A stretch of 64,000 nucleotides of DNA from Pararhodobacter aggregans (GTDB taxonomy: Bacteria > Pseudomonadota > Alphaproteobacteria > Rhodobacterales > Rhodobacteraceae), in assembly GCF_003075525.1 (NCBI RefSeq), contig NZ_QDDR01000007.1, positions 62,001 to 126,000 on the forward strand. The letters are read 5' to 3'. The position numbers were made by a program, and so were the translations under genes. Of this stretch, positions 10,169-19,073 are shown piece after piece (within the stretch, counting starts at the first letter, position 1; each line of letters begins with the position of its first letter). Under the pieces are notes generated by a model. It saw only the letters and a list, made by a program, of their open reading frames with translations. It was not told the DNA's origin and ran no database searches.

Positions 10169-11311
10169 ATGACCGGGAAATCCATCACCAAGGCGGCCCA
10201 GGGACGCCGCGCGGCCCTGCCGCTGTCGCTGCTGCTGGCTGGCGCGCTGTCGGCGGGCAGCGCCCCGGCGCAGGAGCTGACTTATGGCTCGGGCGTGCCC
10301 GAACGCTCGGCCGCGAACCGCGAGGGCGTGCTGCCGCTGCTGGAGGCGATCACCGCCGCGACCGAAGGCCGGGTGTCGTTCACGCCGATCCTCGGCGGGC
10401 AGCTGGTCTCGATCCCCGGCGCGCTGGAGGCGATTGCCGACGGCGTGGTCGACAGCGGTTTCCTCATCACCCAGTTCTACCCCTCCGACCTGCCCGCCGC
10501 GGCGCTGATGTCGGAACTGACCGGGCTCGGCACCGATCCCTTCGCCACGATGGGCGCCCTGAACGAGGCCTATTTCGTCGACTGCGCCGCCTGCCGCGAC
10601 GATTTCGCGGCGCTGGGCGTGGTGCCTGCCCTGCTGCAATCGGCAGCGCCCCTGACCATGCAATGCACCCAGCCCGTGGCCAGCGCCGCCGATCTGGCCG
10701 GGCTGCGCGTCGCCACCATCGGCCGGCCCGAGATGCGCTGGGCCACGGCACTGGGCATGGTGCCGGTGCAGACGGCGATCTCGGACCTGCTGTCGGCGCT
10801 GCAACTGGGCATGACCGATTGCGCGATCATCGGCACCTCGTGGATCCGCAGCTATGGGCTGGAGGACACGATCAAGGGCGTGATCGAGATGCCGCAGGGG
10901 ATCATCGCCGGGGCGGTGCCGCTGGCGTTCAACGCCGATAGCTGGGCGGCGGTGGACGATGCCGACCGGGCAGCGATCCGCGGGCTGATGGCGGCGACGC
11001 TCTGGGATTACGTCAGCAACGCCTATGTCACGCCCGACGGCGAAACCCGCGCGGCGCTCACCGACCGGATCGCCTTTGTCCCGGGCGACACGGCGCTGGC
11101 CGAGGCCTGGCAGGCCTTTTCCGCCGGGGAGGCTGCGGCGCTGCGCGCCTTGGCGGCCGAACGCGGGATCGCGGACAGCGACGCGCTGATCGACCGGATC
11201 ATGGAGACCTTCCGCGTCTGGCACGAAGACCTGCTGCCGCAATTCGCCGGTGACCGCGAGGCGTTCATCCGCATCGCCAACGAACGCATCTTCGACCGTA
11301 TCGACCTGTGA
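10169..11311 (+). CDS. TRAP transporter substrate-binding protein (DctP family)
   Basis: This is the periplasmic receptor of a tripartite TRAP importer for organic acids. From the ATG at 10169, after CAGGAGGA, the protein has 380 residues with a signal peptide (about residues 1-34, LPLSLLLAGALSAGSAPAQ). The body has the DctP fold pattern (TEGRVSFTPILGGQL, then SAADLAGLRVATIGRPEMRW, where the carboxylate-binding Arg is expected). The membrane subunits are encoded five genes downstream (15683-17456). The last bases overlap the GTG of the racemase-like gene. Confidence 0.9.
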   Translation: MTGKSITKAAQGRRAALPLSLLLAGALSAGSAPAQELTYGSGVPERSAANREGVLPLLEAITAATEGRVSFTPILGGQLVSIPGALEAIADGVVDSGFLITQFYPSDLPAAALMSELTGLGTDPFATMGALNEAYFVDCAACRDDFAALGVVPALLQSAAPLTMQCTQPVASAADLAGLRVATIGRPEMRWATALGMVPVQTAISDLLSALQLGMTDCAIIGTSWIRSYGLEDTIKGVIEMPQGIIAGAVPLAFNADSWAAVDDADRAAIRGLMAATLWDYVSNAYVTPDGETRAALTDRIAFVPGDTALAEAWQAFSAGEAAALRALAAERGIADSDALIDRIMETFRVWHEDLLPQFAGDREAFIRIANERIFDRIDL

Positions 11312-12018
11312 CGGGCGGGGTTTCCCGGCCCCTCGGCATCGTGGGCGGGATGAGCTGGCACTCGACCGTCCATTACTACCGCACCCTCAACCTGCTCAGC
11401 GAAGCCCGGAACGGAGTTCACATGAACGCCGAGTGCCTGATTGCGTCCCTGTCCTTCGGCCCGCTTCTGGCGCGGGTCGAGGCCGAGGGCACCGACGCCG
11501 CCAGCGCGGTGATCGCCGAGGCGGCGCTGGGGCTTGAACGGGCCGGGGCGGGGTCGGTGATGCTGGCCGCCTTCACCGCCCATTTCGCCGCCGACAGGCT
11601 GCGGGCCGAGCTGCACGTGCCCTTCATCGATGCGGGCGAGGCGCTGGCCCGCACCTGCCGCGCGCGGGGTTTCCGCCGCGTGGGGCTGTTGGGCACGGCG
11701 CGGATGACCGGGGCGGGGCATATCGCCGCCAGCCTCAGGCGCGCGGGGATCGAGGTTCTCGCCCCGCCCGCCGCCGAAGCCGGGGCGCTCGACCGCGCCA
11801 TTGCCGAGGACCTGACGCTGAGGGGCGCGACCCCCGAGGCAGGGGCGGCGCTCGACCGGGCGGTCGCGGCGCTTGCCCGGGCCGGGGCGGATGCCGCCGC
11901 CCTCGCCTGTACCGAACTGCCGCTGCTGCTGCCGCGGCCCAACGCGCCGATTCCCCTGATCGACGGGGTCGAATCCCACCTCGATCTGGCGCTATCCCTG
12001 ACGGAGACGACACGATGA
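11308..12018 (+). CDS. Aspartate/glutamate racemase superfamily protein lacking first catalytic Cys
   Basis: The 236-residue protein starts at GTG 11308 and overlaps dctP by 4 bases. The N-terminal GIVGGMSWHSTVHYY and the C-terminal ACTELPLLL are typical of the two-lobed Asp/Glu racemase fold. The C-lobe Cys is present in LACTELP. The N-lobe catalytic Cys, usually in a C(N/T)T motif, is replaced: the site reads MLAAFTAHF. A two-Cys racemase mechanism is therefore unlikely. Single-Cys relatives include arylmalonate decarboxylase. The true reaction is unknown, but the position in a catabolic operon suggests an isomerase or decarboxylase of an organic acid. Confidence 0.75.
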   Translation: MTGGVSRPLGIVGGMSWHSTVHYYRTLNLLSEARNGVHMNAECLIASLSFGPLLARVEAEGTDAASAVIAEAALGLERAGAGSVMLAAFTAHFAADRLRAELHVPFIDAGEALARTCRARGFRRVGLLGTARMTGAGHIAASLRRAGIEVLAPPAAEAGALDRAIAEDLTLRGATPEAGAALDRAVAALARAGADAAALACTELPLLLPRPNAPIPLIDGVESHLDLALSLTETTR

Positions 12019-13043
12019 AAGCCCTCTATTTCACCGCGCATGGCGATGCCGACGCGCTTGTTCACGGCGAGATGGAGCGCCCCGCGCCCCCGCCCGGCTG
12101 GGCGCTGCTCAAGGTCCGCGCCGCGGCGCTCAATTACCTCGACGTCTTCACCCTGCGCGGGATGCCCGGGATCAAGGTGCCCTTCCCGATGGTCACCGGC
12201 GGCGATTGCGCGGCCGAGATCGTCGAGATCAACGGCGAGGGTCAGGGCTTCGCCCCCGGCCAGCGGGTGCTGGTGAACCCCGCGCATATCGACGACCGGT
12301 CCGGCCATTTCGAGATGCTGGGCGAAACCCGCCCCGGGGCGCTGGCCGAATATGTCGTGGCAAGGGTCAGCCAGCTGATCCCGATCCCCGACCCTGTGAC
12401 CGACGCCCAGGCCGCGGCCCTCCCCGTCGCCTATGGCACCGCCTACCGAATGCTGGTGACGCGCGGCCGGATCGCGGCGGGCGAGTCGATCCTGATCCTC
12501 GGCGCCAGCGGCGGGGTCGGCACGGCCTGCGTGCTGCTGGCCAAGCTCTTCGGCCTGACGGTCACGGCGGGCGCGGGGTCGGCCGCCAAGGGCGAGCGGC
12601 TGATCGCGCTGGGGGCGGACCACGGCTATGATTACTCGCAGGAGCCTGTCGACGCCTATTCCCGGCGCACCACCGGCTCGTTGTTCCGGGGGGGCGGGTT
12701 CGACGTGGTGGTGAATTTCACCGGCGGCGAGACCTGGGCGCCCTCGCTCAGGGCGGTGAAGCGGGGCGGGCGGCTGCTGACCTGCGGCGCGACGGCGGGC
12801 TATGACCCCAAGACCGACCTGCGCTTCATCTTCACCGCCGAGATGGATGTGCGCGGCTCGACCGGCTTCACCACCGAGGATATCGCCGCCTGTCTGGGGC
12901 TGGTCGCCGAAGGGCGGCTCGATCCGGTGATCGACCTGACCCTGCCCCTGAGCCGCGCGGCCGAGGGTGTGGCGATGCTGCGTGACCGCAAGGTCTTCGG
13001 CAAGATCATCGTCGTGCCGGACAATCTTGGGGGGGATGCATGA
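12015..13043 (+). CDS. Zinc-free MDR family oxidoreductase (quinone oxidoreductase/enoyl reductase type)
   Basis: The 342-residue protein belongs to the medium-chain dehydrogenase/reductase superfamily. A GroES-like domain comes first (ALNYLDVFTLRGMPG), then a nucleotide-binding Rossmann motif LILGASGGVGTA, the form that usually binds NADPH in quinone oxidoreductases. The four-Cys structural zinc lobe is absent. It overlaps its neighbours on both sides by 4 bases. In this operon it probably reduces or oxidises a CoA-pathway intermediate; the substrate is not visible. Confidence 0.85.
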   Translation: MKALYFTAHGDADALVHGEMERPAPPPGWALLKVRAAALNYLDVFTLRGMPGIKVPFPMVTGGDCAAEIVEINGEGQGFAPGQRVLVNPAHIDDRSGHFEMLGETRPGALAEYVVARVSQLIPIPDPVTDAQAAALPVAYGTAYRMLVTRGRIAAGESILILGASGGVGTACVLLAKLFGLTVTAGAGSAAKGERLIALGADHGYDYSQEPVDAYSRRTTGSLFRGGGFDVVVNFTGGETWAPSLRAVKRGGRLLTCGATAGYDPKTDLRFIFTAEMDVRGSTGFTTEDIAACLGLVAEGRLDPVIDLTLPLSRAAEGVAMLRDRKVFGKIIVVPDNLGGDA

Positions 13044-14842
13044 GCGACCTGCCCCTTTTCGACGGGGCCGCAACGGTGCGCGTCATCGAGGCTCAGCCGC
13101 TGGCGCATTGGCTGCGGGGACGGACCATCCCCGAGCTGGTGCGCGGCGCGGCACAGCGCTACGGCACCCGGCGCGCGCATCGCTTCCTTGAGGCGCCGGA
13201 TGCGGCGCCGGTGGACCAGAGCTTTGCGGCGGTTGCGGCACGCACCGACCGCATCGCCGCCGCCTTCGCCGCCGAGGCGCCGCGCCCGGTCGTCGCCAGC
13301 CTGTTGCCGGGGATGCCGCTGACCCTGCCGCTCTTGCTGGGGGCGATGTCCGCCGGGGCCTGCCTGCCGGTCAATCCCTTCCTGGAGCCGGACGCGATCC
13401 TGCACATGCTGACCCGCACCGGCGCCCGCTTCCTGCTGGCCGAAGGGCCCTCGGGCGCGCAGGGCGTCTGGGACAAGCTGCCCGCAATCCGGGCCGCGCT
13501 GCCGGAGCTGAGGATCCTGATCTGCGGCGAGCCCGAGGGCCAAGCGGACCGCGTCGAGGATTGGCTGGCGTCCCGCAAGGACGCCCCGCCCGCGCCCCTG
13601 CCCGGCCCCGGGGATATCGCCGCCTGTTTCCACACCGGCGGCACCACCGGTCTGCCGAAGATCGCCCGCCTGACCCATGCGAACCTTGCCTATATGGCCT
13701 TTCTCACCGCCTTTGGCGGCGGCATCCGCGCGGACAGCACGATCCCCTGCGGCATGCCGCTGTTCCACGTCGGCGGGCTGATCTTCGGCGGCCTCGCGCC
13801 GCTCTGGGCCGGGGCCAGCGTCGTGCAATTGGGCCGCGCGGGCTATCGCGACCCGGCGATGACCGGGGCGCTCTGGCGGATCGCGGCGCGCGAGGGGGCC
13901 GATATCCTCTTTGCCCCGCCGACCATCGCCATGGCCGCGCTGGAGGGTTTCACCGCCCCCGCGCCGCCCCGGCTCAGGCACTGGGTCTCCTCGGCCGCGC
14001 CGCTGCCCGCCGCCGCGCATCGCCGCTTCACCGACATCACCGGCCTGCCCATCAAGGAGGCCTGGGGCCTGACCGAAGCCTCGCTGGTGCTGACCTTCAC
14101 CCCGCCCGGGGGCGAAAGCCGCCCCGGCTCGGTCGGGCTGGCGCTGCCCTGGTGCCGGCTGGCACTGCAATCGCTGGGCGACCCTGCCCGCGCCGCCGCC
14201 CCGGGCGAGCCCGGTCTGGTGCTGGCGCAATCGCCGGGGCTGTTCGCGGGCTACCTCGGCCAGCCGGGCGACGGGCTGTGCGAGGCGCCGCATCTGGGGC
14301 CGGGCCGCTGGCTGGACACCGGGGATGTCGGGCAGATCGACGCCGACGGCTATCTGTTCCTCACCGGACGGGCCAAGGACCTGATCCTGCGCGGCGGTCA
14401 CAACATCGACCCGGCGGTGATCGAAGAGGCCTTCATGGCCCTGCCCGAGGTTCAGGTCGCCGCTGCCGTCGGCGCCCCCGACGCAAGGCTGGGCGAACTG
14501 CCGGTCTGTTATGTCGCGCTGGTCCCCGGCGCCCGGGCCACGCCCGAGGCTCTGGCGGCCCGCGCCCTGCCCGCCATCGCCGAACGCGCCGCCCGGCCGC
14601 GGGTGGTCAGGGTGCTGGCGCGGATGCCCCTCACCGCGGTGGGCAAGGTCGACAAGCTGGCGCTGCGCCGGGACGCCGCGCTCGGCGTCCTGCGCGAGGT
14701 CTATCCCGGCCATCAGATGCGGGCCGAGACCCGCGCGGGCGGGCGTATCGCCGTCGCCCTCTCTCCGCTTCCGCCCGAGGCCGCGCTGGTGCTGGCCGGC
14801 CTCGGCCTTGATCTTCTTGCTGACACGAAAGCCACAGAATGA
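13040..14842 (+). CDS. Acyl-CoA synthetase (AMP-forming)
   Basis: This enzyme activates a carboxylic acid to its CoA ester with ATP. The 600-residue protein has the ANL superfamily core motifs: the P-loop-like HTGGTTGLPKIA, the adenine motif with EAWGLTEAS, the hinge DTGDVGQIDADGYLFLTGR and the C-terminal catalytic Lys in LTAVGKVDKLALRR. Beyond that Lys it runs on for about 60 residues. Its place between transporter and thioesterase genes suggests it activates the imported acid. Acid chain type cannot be read from the sequence. Confidence 0.92.
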   Translation: MSDLPLFDGAATVRVIEAQPLAHWLRGRTIPELVRGAAQRYGTRRAHRFLEAPDAAPVDQSFAAVAARTDRIAAAFAAEAPRPVVASLLPGMPLTLPLLLGAMSAGACLPVNPFLEPDAILHMLTRTGARFLLAEGPSGAQGVWDKLPAIRAALPELRILICGEPEGQADRVEDWLASRKDAPPAPLPGPGDIAACFHTGGTTGLPKIARLTHANLAYMAFLTAFGGGIRADSTIPCGMPLFHVGGLIFGGLAPLWAGASVVQLGRAGYRDPAMTGALWRIAAREGADILFAPPTIAMAALEGFTAPAPPRLRHWVSSAAPLPAAAHRRFTDITGLPIKEAWGLTEASLVLTFTPPGGESRPGSVGLALPWCRLALQSLGDPARAAAPGEPGLVLAQSPGLFAGYLGQPGDGLCEAPHLGPGRWLDTGDVGQIDADGYLFLTGRAKDLILRGGHNIDPAVIEEAFMALPEVQVAAAVGAPDARLGELPVCYVALVPGARATPEALAARALPAIAERAARPRVVRVLARMPLTAVGKVDKLALRRDAALGVLREVYPGHQMRAETRAGGRIAVALSPLPPEAALVLAGLGLDLLADTKATE

Positions 14843-15690
14843 CCGACCGAATGCTCGCCCTCGACCATGTGATGGTCCATGTTCCCGATGCCGAGGCCGC
14901 AGGCGCCCTTTTCGAACGGCTGGGCTTCGTCGCCACGCCGAAAAGCGGCATGCCGGGCCTGTCGAACCGCCTGCTCTGCTTCCCCCGGACCGACACCGGC
15001 GCGGGCGTGTGCAATTACGTCGAGCTGATGCAGCTGGAAGATCCGCTGCGCGCCCCGCCGCCGATGCCGCAGCTGCTGGTCGCGATGGGCGCCGTTTCGA
15101 CCGTGCTCAGCGTCACCGACGCCGCGGCGATGGTCGATCGGCTGCGCGGGCAGGGCCTGCGGCTGGGCCCGGCGCTGGATCTGGCGCGCGACTGGCACCT
15201 GCCCGATGGCACCACGATCACCCCCAGCTTTCGCGTCGCCATCCCCGAGATCGGCCAGGCGCCGGTCTATTGGAACTTCTGCCAGCACAAGACGCCCGAG
15301 CTTTACGTGCGGCCCGAATTCACCGCCCATGCGAACGGGGCACTGGCCATCACCCGGGTCTGGGCCACCGACCCCGACCCCGAAGCCGCCGCCCGCCATT
15401 ACGTCGACTATTGGGGCGCGGACTGGGATGGCAGCGACATCCGGCTGGGCCACGGCCCCGCCCTGCGCCTGCTGACGCCCGAGGTGCTGGAGGCGGCGCT
15501 GCCCGGCAGCGACAGCAGCGCGGCGCCGGGGATCAAGGGCATGACGATCCGTGTCGCGCAGGCGCAGCGCGCGGTGGCAATCGCCCGGGCGGCGGGGTTC
15601 ACGCCCGTCGAGACGCCCGGCGGCACGCTGATCCCCGCCCCGCAGGCGGCCGGGTGCTTCCTGCTCTATTCGGAGGGCACCGATGCATAA
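14839..15690 (+). CDS. VOC/glyoxalase-like domain protein
   Basis: The 283-residue protein starts with the glyoxalase-like beta-alpha-beta module LDHVMVHVPDAEAAGALFERLGF and appears to carry a second, more diverged module after residue 140 (ALAITRVWATDPDPEAAARHY). The family (PF13468-type) includes metal-dependent dioxygenases, isomerases and lyases as well as unknowns. It overlaps both the acyl-CoA ligase and the small TRAP permease gene, so it belongs to the same operon. The reaction is not assignable. Confidence 0.75.
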   Translation: MTDRMLALDHVMVHVPDAEAAGALFERLGFVATPKSGMPGLSNRLLCFPRTDTGAGVCNYVELMQLEDPLRAPPPMPQLLVAMGAVSTVLSVTDAAAMVDRLRGQGLRLGPALDLARDWHLPDGTTITPSFRVAIPEIGQAPVYWNFCQHKTPELYVRPEFTAHANGALAITRVWATDPDPEAAARHYVDYWGADWDGSDIRLGHGPALRLLTPEVLEAALPGSDSSAAPGIKGMTIRVAQAQRAVAIARAAGFTPVETPGGTLIPAPQAAGCFLLYSEGTDA

Positions 15691-16168
15691 GCTGGGGGAC
15701 GGGCTGATCCGCGCCGCCGACGGGGTGGCGATCCTGGCGCTGACGGCGATGATCCTGCAGGTCGGCGCCACGATCGTGCTGCGCGAACTGGCCGGGATCG
15801 GCATCAGCGGCGCGGCCGAGATGGTGGCCAAGCTCTACATGCCGCTGATCGTCTTCGGCGCGCTGGCGGGCCATTACCACGCGGGCGCCGAGATCCGCGT
15901 CGATCTGATCGCGCATTGGCTGCCGCCCGGGGCGCTGCGGCTGCTCGACCGGCTGATCGAGCTGGTTCTGGCGCTGACCGCCGGGGCGCAGGCCTGGAAG
16001 ACCGCGGGCCTCGCCGCCCGTGCCCTGCGCATTGGCGAGCGGATCGAGATCGGCACGCTGGCGGTCCCCGGCTGGCCCGGCAAGATGGCGGTGACGGCGG
16101 GTTTCGCCCTGCTGGCGCTGGCCGCGCTGATCCGGCTTTTCCGCGGAGGCCGCCATGTCCCCCGTTGA
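15683..16168 (+). CDS. TRAP transporter small permease (DctQ type)
   Basis: The 161-residue membrane protein has four hydrophobic segments (about 17-37, 48-66, 90-110, 129-150) and the DctQ family pattern (AEMVAKLYMPLIVFGALAGHYHAGAEIRVDLI). It works with the large permease and the DctP receptor at 10169 to import a substrate driven by an ion gradient. It overlaps the VOC gene by 8 bases and the large permease gene by 14 bases. Confidence 0.88.
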   Translation: MHKLGDGLIRAADGVAILALTAMILQVGATIVLRELAGIGISGAAEMVAKLYMPLIVFGALAGHYHAGAEIRVDLIAHWLPPGALRLLDRLIELVLALTAGAQAWKTAGLAARALRIGERIEIGTLAVPGWPGKMAVTAGFALLALAALIRLFRGGRHVPR

Positions 16169-17456
16169 AATCGGTGTCGCCGTCCTGCTGGGCGCCGTGG
16201 CGCTGACGCTGCTGCGCCTGCCCGTCGCGCTGGCGCTGGGACTGGCCGCTTTCGCCGGCGCGGCGTCGATCCTGCCCCTGCCCGCGGCGCTGTCGCTCAC
16301 CGCGCGGCTGCCCTTCGAATTCGCCGCCAGCTGGGAATTCGCCGCCGTGCCCCTCTTCCTGGCCATGGGCGCGGTCATCACCCGCTCGGGACTGGCCGAG
16401 GAGATCATGGCGCTGGCCGAGCATTGGCTGCGCCGGGCGCCGGGCGGGCTGGCGGTGGCCACGAACCTCACCGGCGCGGGCTTCGGCGCGGTTTCGGGGT
16501 CGAGCATGGCCTCGACCGTGGCCCTGGGCCGGATGGCCGTGCCGCAGATGCTGCGCAGCGGCTACGACCCGGGGCTGGCCACGGCGACCGTCGCCTCGGC
16601 CGGGACGCTGGCGGCGCTGATCCCGCCCTCGATCCCGCTGATCGTCTACGGGATCCTGTCGGAGACCTCGGTGGCGAAGCTCTTTTTCGCCGGGATCGTG
16701 CCGGGGCTGCTGACTGCCTTCGCCTATGCGGCGATGATCATGATCCGCTGCCATCTGAACCCCAGCCTCGCGCCGCCCCCGCCGCGCGACCAGCCACGCC
16801 CGCCGCTGAGCTGGCGGGTGCTGGCCCTGCCGCTGCTGGCGCTGGTGATCCTGCTGGGGATCTACCGCGGCCTCTTCTCGCCGAACGAGGCGGGGGCGGT
16901 CGGCATGCTCTGCGCGCTGGTGCTCGCCCTGCCGCAGAAGGGCTTCGGCTGGCGCGGCCTTGTCGACGCGCTGGCCGAGGCCACGCGGCAGACCGCGGCG
17001 ATCATCACCGTCGCCATGGCCGCCTTCCTGCTGACAAGAACCATGGCGCTGACCGGGATGCCCGACGCGCTGGCGGTTCTGGTCGACAGCTGGTCCGTCT
17101 CGCCGCTGACGCTGATCCTGGGCTCGACCCTGCTCTTCGTCGTCATGGGGATGGTGCTGGATCCGTTCGGGGTGATGCTGCTGTCGGTCGCGGTGCTGCT
17201 GCCCACCTTCGAGCAGCAGGGCTTCGACCTGATCTGGCTGGGCATCATCATCGTCAAGCTGATCGAGATCGGGCTGCTGACCCCGCCCGTGGGCCTCAAT
17301 GTCTTTGCCGCCAAATCGGTGGCGCCGCCGGGTATCGCCCTGACCACCATCTTCCGGGGCGTCAGCTGGTTCCTGCTGGCCGAGGTCGGGGTGATGGCGG
17401 TGCTGATCCTGTTCCCCGGCGTGGTGCTGTGGCTGCCGCAAACCCTGTCCAACTGA
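16155..17456 (+). CDS. TRAP transporter large permease (DctM type)
   Basis: The 433-residue protein is a multi-spanning membrane subunit with about 11-12 hydrophobic segments. It has the DctM hallmarks: VPLFLAMGAVITRSGLAEE, a GAGFGAVSGSSMAST substrate-site loop, IPPSIPLIVYGILSETS, and the C-terminal PPVGLNVF. It completes the TRAP importer started by the dctP gene at 10169. The five enzyme genes between the receptor and the permeases are unusual, because TRAP subunits are mostly adjacent. Confidence 0.92.
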   Translation: MSPVEIGVAVLLGAVALTLLRLPVALALGLAAFAGAASILPLPAALSLTARLPFEFAASWEFAAVPLFLAMGAVITRSGLAEEIMALAEHWLRRAPGGLAVATNLTGAGFGAVSGSSMASTVALGRMAVPQMLRSGYDPGLATATVASAGTLAALIPPSIPLIVYGILSETSVAKLFFAGIVPGLLTAFAYAAMIMIRCHLNPSLAPPPPRDQPRPPLSWRVLALPLLALVILLGIYRGLFSPNEAGAVGMLCALVLALPQKGFGWRGLVDALAEATRQTAAIITVAMAAFLLTRTMALTGMPDALAVLVDSWSVSPLTLILGSTLLFVVMGMVLDPFGVMLLSVAVLLPTFEQQGFDLIWLGIIIVKLIEIGLLTPPVGLNVFAAKSVAPPGIALTTIFRGVSWFLLAEVGVMAVLILFPGVVLWLPQTLSN

Positions 17457-17475
17457 AAACCGAAAGAGAGATCCC

Positions 17476-17895
17476 ATGAACGCCGATCAATTGCGGGCGC
17501 TGCTGGCCCGGGCCGAATTCCACAAATTCCTGGAGATGGAGGTGGTGAGCGTCGAGCCGGACGGCCGCCTCACCCTGAAACTGCCGTATCGCGAGGCCTA
17601 TACGATCTTCGCCAAGGCGGGCACCTATCATGGCGGGATCATCGCCAGCCTGATCGACGTGGCCGGGACCATGGCCTGTTCGGTGGTCAAGGGTCAGCCG
17701 ACGCCGACCGCCAATCTGCGGGTGGATTACCTGAAATCCCCCGCGCGCTGCGACCTCTATGCCGAGGCCGAGGCGCGGCGCATCGGCCGCACGCTGGGCG
17801 TGGCCGATGTCACAATCCGCGACGCCGAGGGCACGGCCTACGCGCTGGGGCGCGGCACGTTCAACACCGCGGCGCCCGAGCCCGTGAAGGCGTGA
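17476..17895 (+). CDS. PaaI-type hotdog thioesterase
   Basis: The 139-residue protein has the hotdog thioesterase fold with the PaaI-like segment TYHGGIIASLIDVAGTMACS, where His-Gly-Gly and Asp form the active-site region, followed by TANLRVDYLKSPARC. The family hydrolyses acyl- or aryl-CoA esters, often to rescue CoA from dead-end products. It is the last gene of the TRAP/CoA operon, 19 bases after the large permease gene, and abuts the convergent methyltransferase gene with no spacer. Confidence 0.85.
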   Translation: MNADQLRALLARAEFHKFLEMEVVSVEPDGRLTLKLPYREAYTIFAKAGTYHGGIIASLIDVAGTMACSVVKGQPTPTANLRVDYLKSPARCDLYAEAEARRIGRTLGVADVTIRDAEGTAYALGRGTFNTAAPEPVKA

Positions 17896-18660
17896 TTACT
17901 TGCGCGCCAGCAGGATGAAACGGTCATAGACCCGGGTCTTCAGGCTGTTGCGCAGCCCGCAGCCCCGGCGTTGGGCGCGGGCGATCGGGTCGTGCGACAG
18001 GCGTTGCAGGTCGCGGAACCCGGCGGCCTCCAGCATCGGGGCGAGCCGGTCATAGGTCAGCCCCGCGCCGAAGGGCAGGCGGCGCATGATATCCTCATGC
18101 GCCGCCGCCATCTGCGGATCGACCAGCGAGCCCCCGGCCAGCCGCTCCCACAGCCTGAGAGCCGCCGCCGCCCAGCGCCCGCCGGGCCTCGGCGCCGCCC
18201 AGTTGCCGTCATAGATCAGCAGCCGCCCGCCCGGTTTCAGGATCCGGTGCCAATCGGCAAAGGCCGCCTCGGGCTCGGTCAGGGTCCAGACCAGATGCCG
18301 GCAGAGGATCGCGTCATAGCGCGCGTCGGGCTCCATCGTCCGCCCGGCATCGGCCATCAGGAACCTGAGCCGCGGCTTGCCCGCGTGCTTGGCCCGCGCG
18401 ACCCGCAGCATCGCCTCGGAGAAGTCGAGCGCGGTCACATGATGGCCGAGGTCATGCACCAGCCGCGTCACCTCGCCCGTGCCGCAGGCCAGTTCCAGAA
18501 CCTCGGCCGGGGCCGGGGGCAGATGGGCGCGCATCGGCGCGGCCCAGGCCCGGGCCTCGGCCCCCGGGGCGATGCCATGGCCGAAATCCGCGTCGAAACT
18601 GCGCGAGCGTTCCGACCAATAGGCGCGGATATCCTCGACCAGATCGTGGTTCGCGCTCAC
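17896..18660 (-). CDS. Class I SAM-dependent methyltransferase
   Basis: The 254-residue protein starts at GTG 18660, overlapping the pseudoazurin stop (GTGA). It has motif I VLELACGTGEVTRL, motif II (VTALDFSEAMLRVARAK), and motif IV (ARYDAILCRHLVWTL), the pattern of UbiE/Methyltransf_11 enzymes. It is the last gene of a five-gene minus-strand operon led by a cobalamin riboswitch. A role in cobalamin or siderophore chemistry is possible but not shown by the sequence. Confidence 0.85.
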   Translation of the reverse strand: MSANHDLVEDIRAYWSERSRSFDADFGHGIAPGAEARAWAAPMRAHLPPAPAEVLELACGTGEVTRLVHDLGHHVTALDFSEAMLRVARAKHAGKPRLRFLMADAGRTMEPDARYDAILCRHLVWTLTEPEAAFADWHRILKPGGRLLIYDGNWAAPRPGGRWAAAALRLWERLAGGSLVDPQMAAAHEDIMRRLPFGAGLTYDRLAPMLEAAGFRDLQRLSHDPIARAQRRGCGLRNSLKTRVYDRFILLARK

Positions 18661-19073
18661 GGCGCCGCCGCTTCCAGGATCGCCTCGAACCGCTGGCGGG
18701 CGCGGGGCGGCAGGTCGTCCGGCAGGTCGCGCGCGGCGCCCTCGCCGACCTCGATCACCATGACCATGCCCATGGCGTAATGCGGGCTGCACTTGATGCC
18801 ATAGAGCCCCGGCACCGACAGGGTGACGGTGACATCCTCGTTGATCTGGCTGCGGAAGGGCTCGGCCCCCTCGGGCAGCATGCCGTCGATGGTCGCCGCG
18901 TTGTGACCGGGCTGGGTGGGCAGGAAGCGCACGCTGTCGCCCGGTTCGATGCGCAGGAACGAGGGTTCATAGACCATCGGCCCGGAGTCCGAACGGGAAT
19001 ACATCCGCACCTCATGCGTCTCGGCCAGCAGGGGCGTGGCGAGGGCGGACAGCAGCAGGGCAAGGCGGATCAT
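18657..19073 (-). CDS. Pseudoazurin (type 1 copper protein)
   Basis: The 138-residue precursor begins with a signal peptide (MIRLALLLSALATPLLA). The mature part has the type 1 copper ligands: His in PGHNAATI, then Cys, His and Met in KCSPHYAMGM. This is the pseudoazurin subfamily, a small periplasmic electron carrier that usually donates to nitrite or nitrous oxide reductase or other periplasmic enzymes. The C-terminus has about 30 extra residues rich in Arg and Asp. It overlaps both neighbours by 4 bases, inside a B12 transport operon, which is not its usual context. Confidence 0.88.
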   Translation of the reverse strand: MIRLALLLSALATPLLAETHEVRMYSRSDSGPMVYEPSFLRIEPGDSVRFLPTQPGHNAATIDGMLPEGAEPFRSQINEDVTVTLSVPGLYGIKCSPHYAMGMVMVIEVGEGAARDLPDDLPPRARQRFEAILEAAAP

